Shown here: positions 62,391 through 64,000 of the stretch, in pieces
How the letters are laid out: each line of letters begins with the position of its first letter
Numbering within the stretch: position 1 is the first letter of the stretch
Translations under genes and position numbers: made by a program
Notes under the pieces: model-generated
What the model was told of the DNA's origin: nothing
The model's database searches: none
The model's input: the letters and a program-made list of their open reading frames with translations, nothing else
NCBI GenBank assembly: GCA_963792125.1
Contig: CAWBVA010000012.1
Location: forward strand, 682,001-746,000
Origin: Methanocella_A sp963792125
GTDB taxonomy: Archaea; Halobacteriota; Methanocellia; Methanocellales; Methanocellaceae
DNA length: 64,000 nt
Reading direction: 5' to 3'

Positions 62391-62518
62391 CAGGGGAACT
62401 TTTTGGTAAAAATTTCCCGTGCGTCCCCTCAAAAACTGATCGCAAAAGATGCCTTCGGCATATGTGTTTGGTGTCGAGACCCAGGGAACCTTTTAAGAAA
62501 GTTCACGGGAGCCCTTCA
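62391..62518 (-). repeat. Three-hairpin repeat element, copy 3 (inverted)
   Basis: Read on the minus strand it has AAAAGGTTCCCTGGGTC, ATGCCGAAGGCAT, GCGATCAGTTTTTGAGGGG and CGGGAAATTTTTACC, the same order as copy 2. It differs most in the first hairpin, which has been replaced. It lies 10 bp past the 3' end of the tRNA-Ala gene. Confidence 0.65.
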
Positions 62519-62527
62519 AAAATCTAA

Positions 62528-62599
62528 TGGACACGTCGGGAATTGAACCCGAGGCCTCTTCCATGCCAAGGAAGCGATCTACCCCTGATCTACGTGCCC
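62528..62599 (-). tRNA. tRNA-Ala (anticodon GGC)
   Basis: 72 nt folding as a cloverleaf: acceptor GGGCACG/CGTGTCC, D arm GATC..GATC with AGGGGTA loop, anticodon stem CTTCC/GGAAG around TTGGCAT, T arm TCGGG/CCCGA with TTCAATT, and discriminator A. The anticodon GGC reads alanine codons, and the G3:U70 pair, the alanine identity mark, is present. CCA is not encoded. No intron. Confidence 0.95.
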
Positions 62600-62806
62600 T
62601 AAAATGCAGCACTATCATGGTCGATATATGCTATAAATCTATCGGTGGACGACGACAGCCCGGCCAGAAAGAGCATGCTGCAATCCCGCCCTTGGGAGTC
62701 CATGCGCGCGCGAGCCGCCGTCACCGCCCGCTTCTCTTGCACGGCGCCAGAATCTTTAAAATCTCCGACCCCTTTCTCCGTCACCTTAAAAGGAAAAGCG
62801 CCGGGC

Positions 62807-62965
62807 TCATCGTTCTTTTACGAGGTACCCCGGCTCGACGACGCAGGCGATCTCGCCCATCATCAGCTCGTCGATCTGCTCGTAGGTCATGAACCTGAAT
62901 CCGGCTTTCTTCTCCGGCTCCAGGAACGCCAGCATGAGATCCCTGATGTCGTCGGGTATCCTCAT
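62807..62965 (-). CDS. Small hypothetical protein
   Basis: 52 residues from the ATG at 62965: MRIPDDIRDLMLAFLEPEKK, ending EIACVVEPGYLVKER. Acidic and helical, one Cys. The longer frame upstream runs into a CAGAG repeat and is not used. No family was recognised. Between it and the tRNA (62600-62806) I see no gene, only a GC-rich stretch. Confidence 0.6.
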   Translation of the reverse strand: MRIPDDIRDLMLAFLEPEKKAGFRFMTYEQIDELMMGEIACVVEPGYLVKER

Positions 62966-62989
62966 AACATAACCATTCTTCAAACAGTC

Positions 62990-63075
62990 AAAACGTCTCT
63001 GCGTTTCTCTGCGGTCTCTGCGAGAATAAAAATGGGATTCTCCGGTTCCGCTACGCATAGCCCGGGCAGGGCAAG
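62990..63075. repeat. CAGAG block with GCGAGAATAAAA tail
   Basis: CGTCTCTGCGTTTCTCTGCG and a further unit are followed by GCGAGAATAAAA, a TTCTCCGGTTCCG stretch, and CGCATAGCCCGGGCAGG. The same order of parts occurs at 25451-25535. Confidence 0.6.
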
Positions 63076-63161
63076 CGACCCTGCCCATGGACAATATCGC
63101 GCACGCGCGCGTGACCGGCCCGGCGGGCTCTTGTCTCCGCCCTGCAGACTATAATGCTAAC

Positions 63162-64000
63162 TTACTTGATCAGCAGTGCGGGCCTGCCCGGTATGGCAAA
63201 GCGTCGCTTGTTCTCCGGGTCTTCCGCGGGGTTGAGGACGATATGCATGCCGACCTCCTGGCCGATGAAGTCCTGCGCCTCGTCGAGGACGGCTTTCTCG
63301 TCCACGCCGCTCGGCAGGAGGCGGTCGCTGATGACCTTGCCCACGTACTTGCTGACCTCTTTGCCGGCCTTCCGCATCTCGGGGTCGGCCATGACATCCT
63401 TCATGGCCTGGCCCATGTTCTTGCCCGTCGCCATCGCCAGCGCCTTGTACTTCCATTCGTCGGCGGTGAAGATGTTGACGTTCTTCGCGTCCTTGAGCTG
63501 GGCGACCTCGACGATCTCCTGGATGTCCTCGATGACGCTGCGGATGAAGTCCTCGGACTTCTCGATGGACTCGTCCACGGGCACGGCCTCGTCCCAGGCG
63601 GGGTAAGCCGCTCTGGCGATGAAGCCCTGGCCGCCGATCTTCTCCCATATCTCCTCGCAGATGTGCGGGCAGAAGGGGGCGAGCATCTTGGTCTGGGCCT
63701 CGATGAACCACGTCATGATGCGTTTGTTGGGGGTCGGGGACCGGCGGATGTACCACCGCAGGTACCGCTGCATGTCGAAGTAGCCGCGCTGGATCGCCGT
63801 GCGGAAGTCCATGCGGTCCATGGCTTCCTTGGTCTGCTTCACGGTCTTGATGGTGACCGACTCCAGCCAGCGGTCGATGAACTTTTCGTCGTCACGGCCC
63901 TTGCCGTAGTTCTCCACCGCGAACTCGTACCACATGGCCAGCTTCGGGCCGGCGCCCCGGGCGAACTCGCTGTCCCAGTTGGGGTCTTCCAGGCCTTCGC
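63162..64000 (-). CDS. leuS: Leucyl-tRNA synthetase, archaeal type, C-terminal part
   Basis: The frame is open to the window edge, so only the last 279 residues are seen. The visible part is the anticodon-binding helical bundle (ESVTIKTVKQTKEAMDRMDF, TAIQRGYFDMQRYLRWYIRR, MLAPFCPHICEEIWEKIGGQ) and the archaeal C-terminal extension (EIVEVAQLKDAKNVNIFTAD, GMHIVLNPAEDPENKRRFAI). It charges tRNA-Leu. The catalytic HIGH and KMSKS motifs lie outside the window. Confidence 0.93.
   Translation of the reverse strand, partial: EGLEDPNWDSEFARGAGPKLAMWYEFAVENYGKGRDDEKFIDRWLESVTIKTVKQTKEAMDRMDFRTAIQRGYFDMQRYLRWYIRRSPTPNKRIMTWFIEAQTKMLAPFCPHICEEIWEKIGGQGFIARAAYPAWDEAVPVDESIEKSEDFIRSVIEDIQEIVEVAQLKDAKNVNIFTADEWKYKALAMATGKNMGQAMKDVMADPEMRKAGKEVSKYVGKVISDRLLPSGVDEKAVLDEAQDFIGQEVGMHIVLNPAEDPENKRRFAIPGRPALLIK

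Noticed and set aside
62528..62599. Integrated element at the tRNA
   Set aside because: No integrase and no second copy of the tRNA end were found within the window.

Overview
The window reads as a chromosome segment of a methanogenic euryarchaeon, probably of the Methanocella/Methanosarcina side. Grounds: a fused formaldehyde-activating enzyme/hexulose-phosphate synthase, a one-chain ADP-forming acyl-CoA synthetase, an F420H2-oxidase type flavodiiron protein with a mini-rubredoxin, CbiZ cobamide salvage, archaeal-type apgM, DUF99 and DUF2115 genes, archaeal LeuRS, TATA-type promoters, and coding DNA rich in G and C at third positions. The genus is inference; there is no rRNA gene here.

Layout. 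0-9 kb: fae-hps, a membrane-anchored winged-helix regulator, a decayed surface-protein gene, an ABC-2 exporter operon (ATPase, permease, NEW3-type surface protein) and a two-gene regulator operon. 9-12 kb: a broken Fe-S CCG protein and two tandem glycine-rich secreted proteins. 11.8-18.4 kb: a compact trp operon read leftward, trpC-E-G-D/F-B-A, with overlapping stop/start codons, a trpD-trpF fusion and a promoter with three hexamers in 10-bp phase. 18.5-25.2 kb: an AT-richer island with an RCC1-type surface protein, two permeases, a small secreted protein, a regulator, an ATPase and a decayed NEW3-type protein. 25-30 kb: repeats, an RND/MMPL exporter and its TetR regulator with a double operator. 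30.8-35.8 kb: a cobamide cluster (cbiZ, two BtuF-like lipoproteins with near-identical promoters, cbiA/cfbB). 36-46 kb: acd, three sensor kinases, an MscS channel, an ITPase. 46-54 kb: fprA-rubredoxin, UbiA family, apgM and small housekeeping genes. 54-64 kb: a transglutaminase-like lipoprotein, a ferritin-like protein, a kinase/receiver pair, TrmO, a hydrolase, tRNA-Ala(GGC) and the 3' part of leuS.

Two features run through the window. First, intergenic spaces hold at least three families of repeats, mostly as long inverted pairs: TTGGC/GCCAAG blocks, CAGAG blocks, and a ~130-bp element with three hairpins. Two of the TTGGC elements lie beside stray copies of the 3' ends of neighbouring genes. 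Second, an unusual number of otherwise conserved genes carry single-base frameshifts (trpB, cbiZ, three kinases, a receiver, a hydrolase, DUF2115 and others), which points either to sequence errors or to heavy gene decay. No CRISPR array, integrase or intact insertion sequence was seen.
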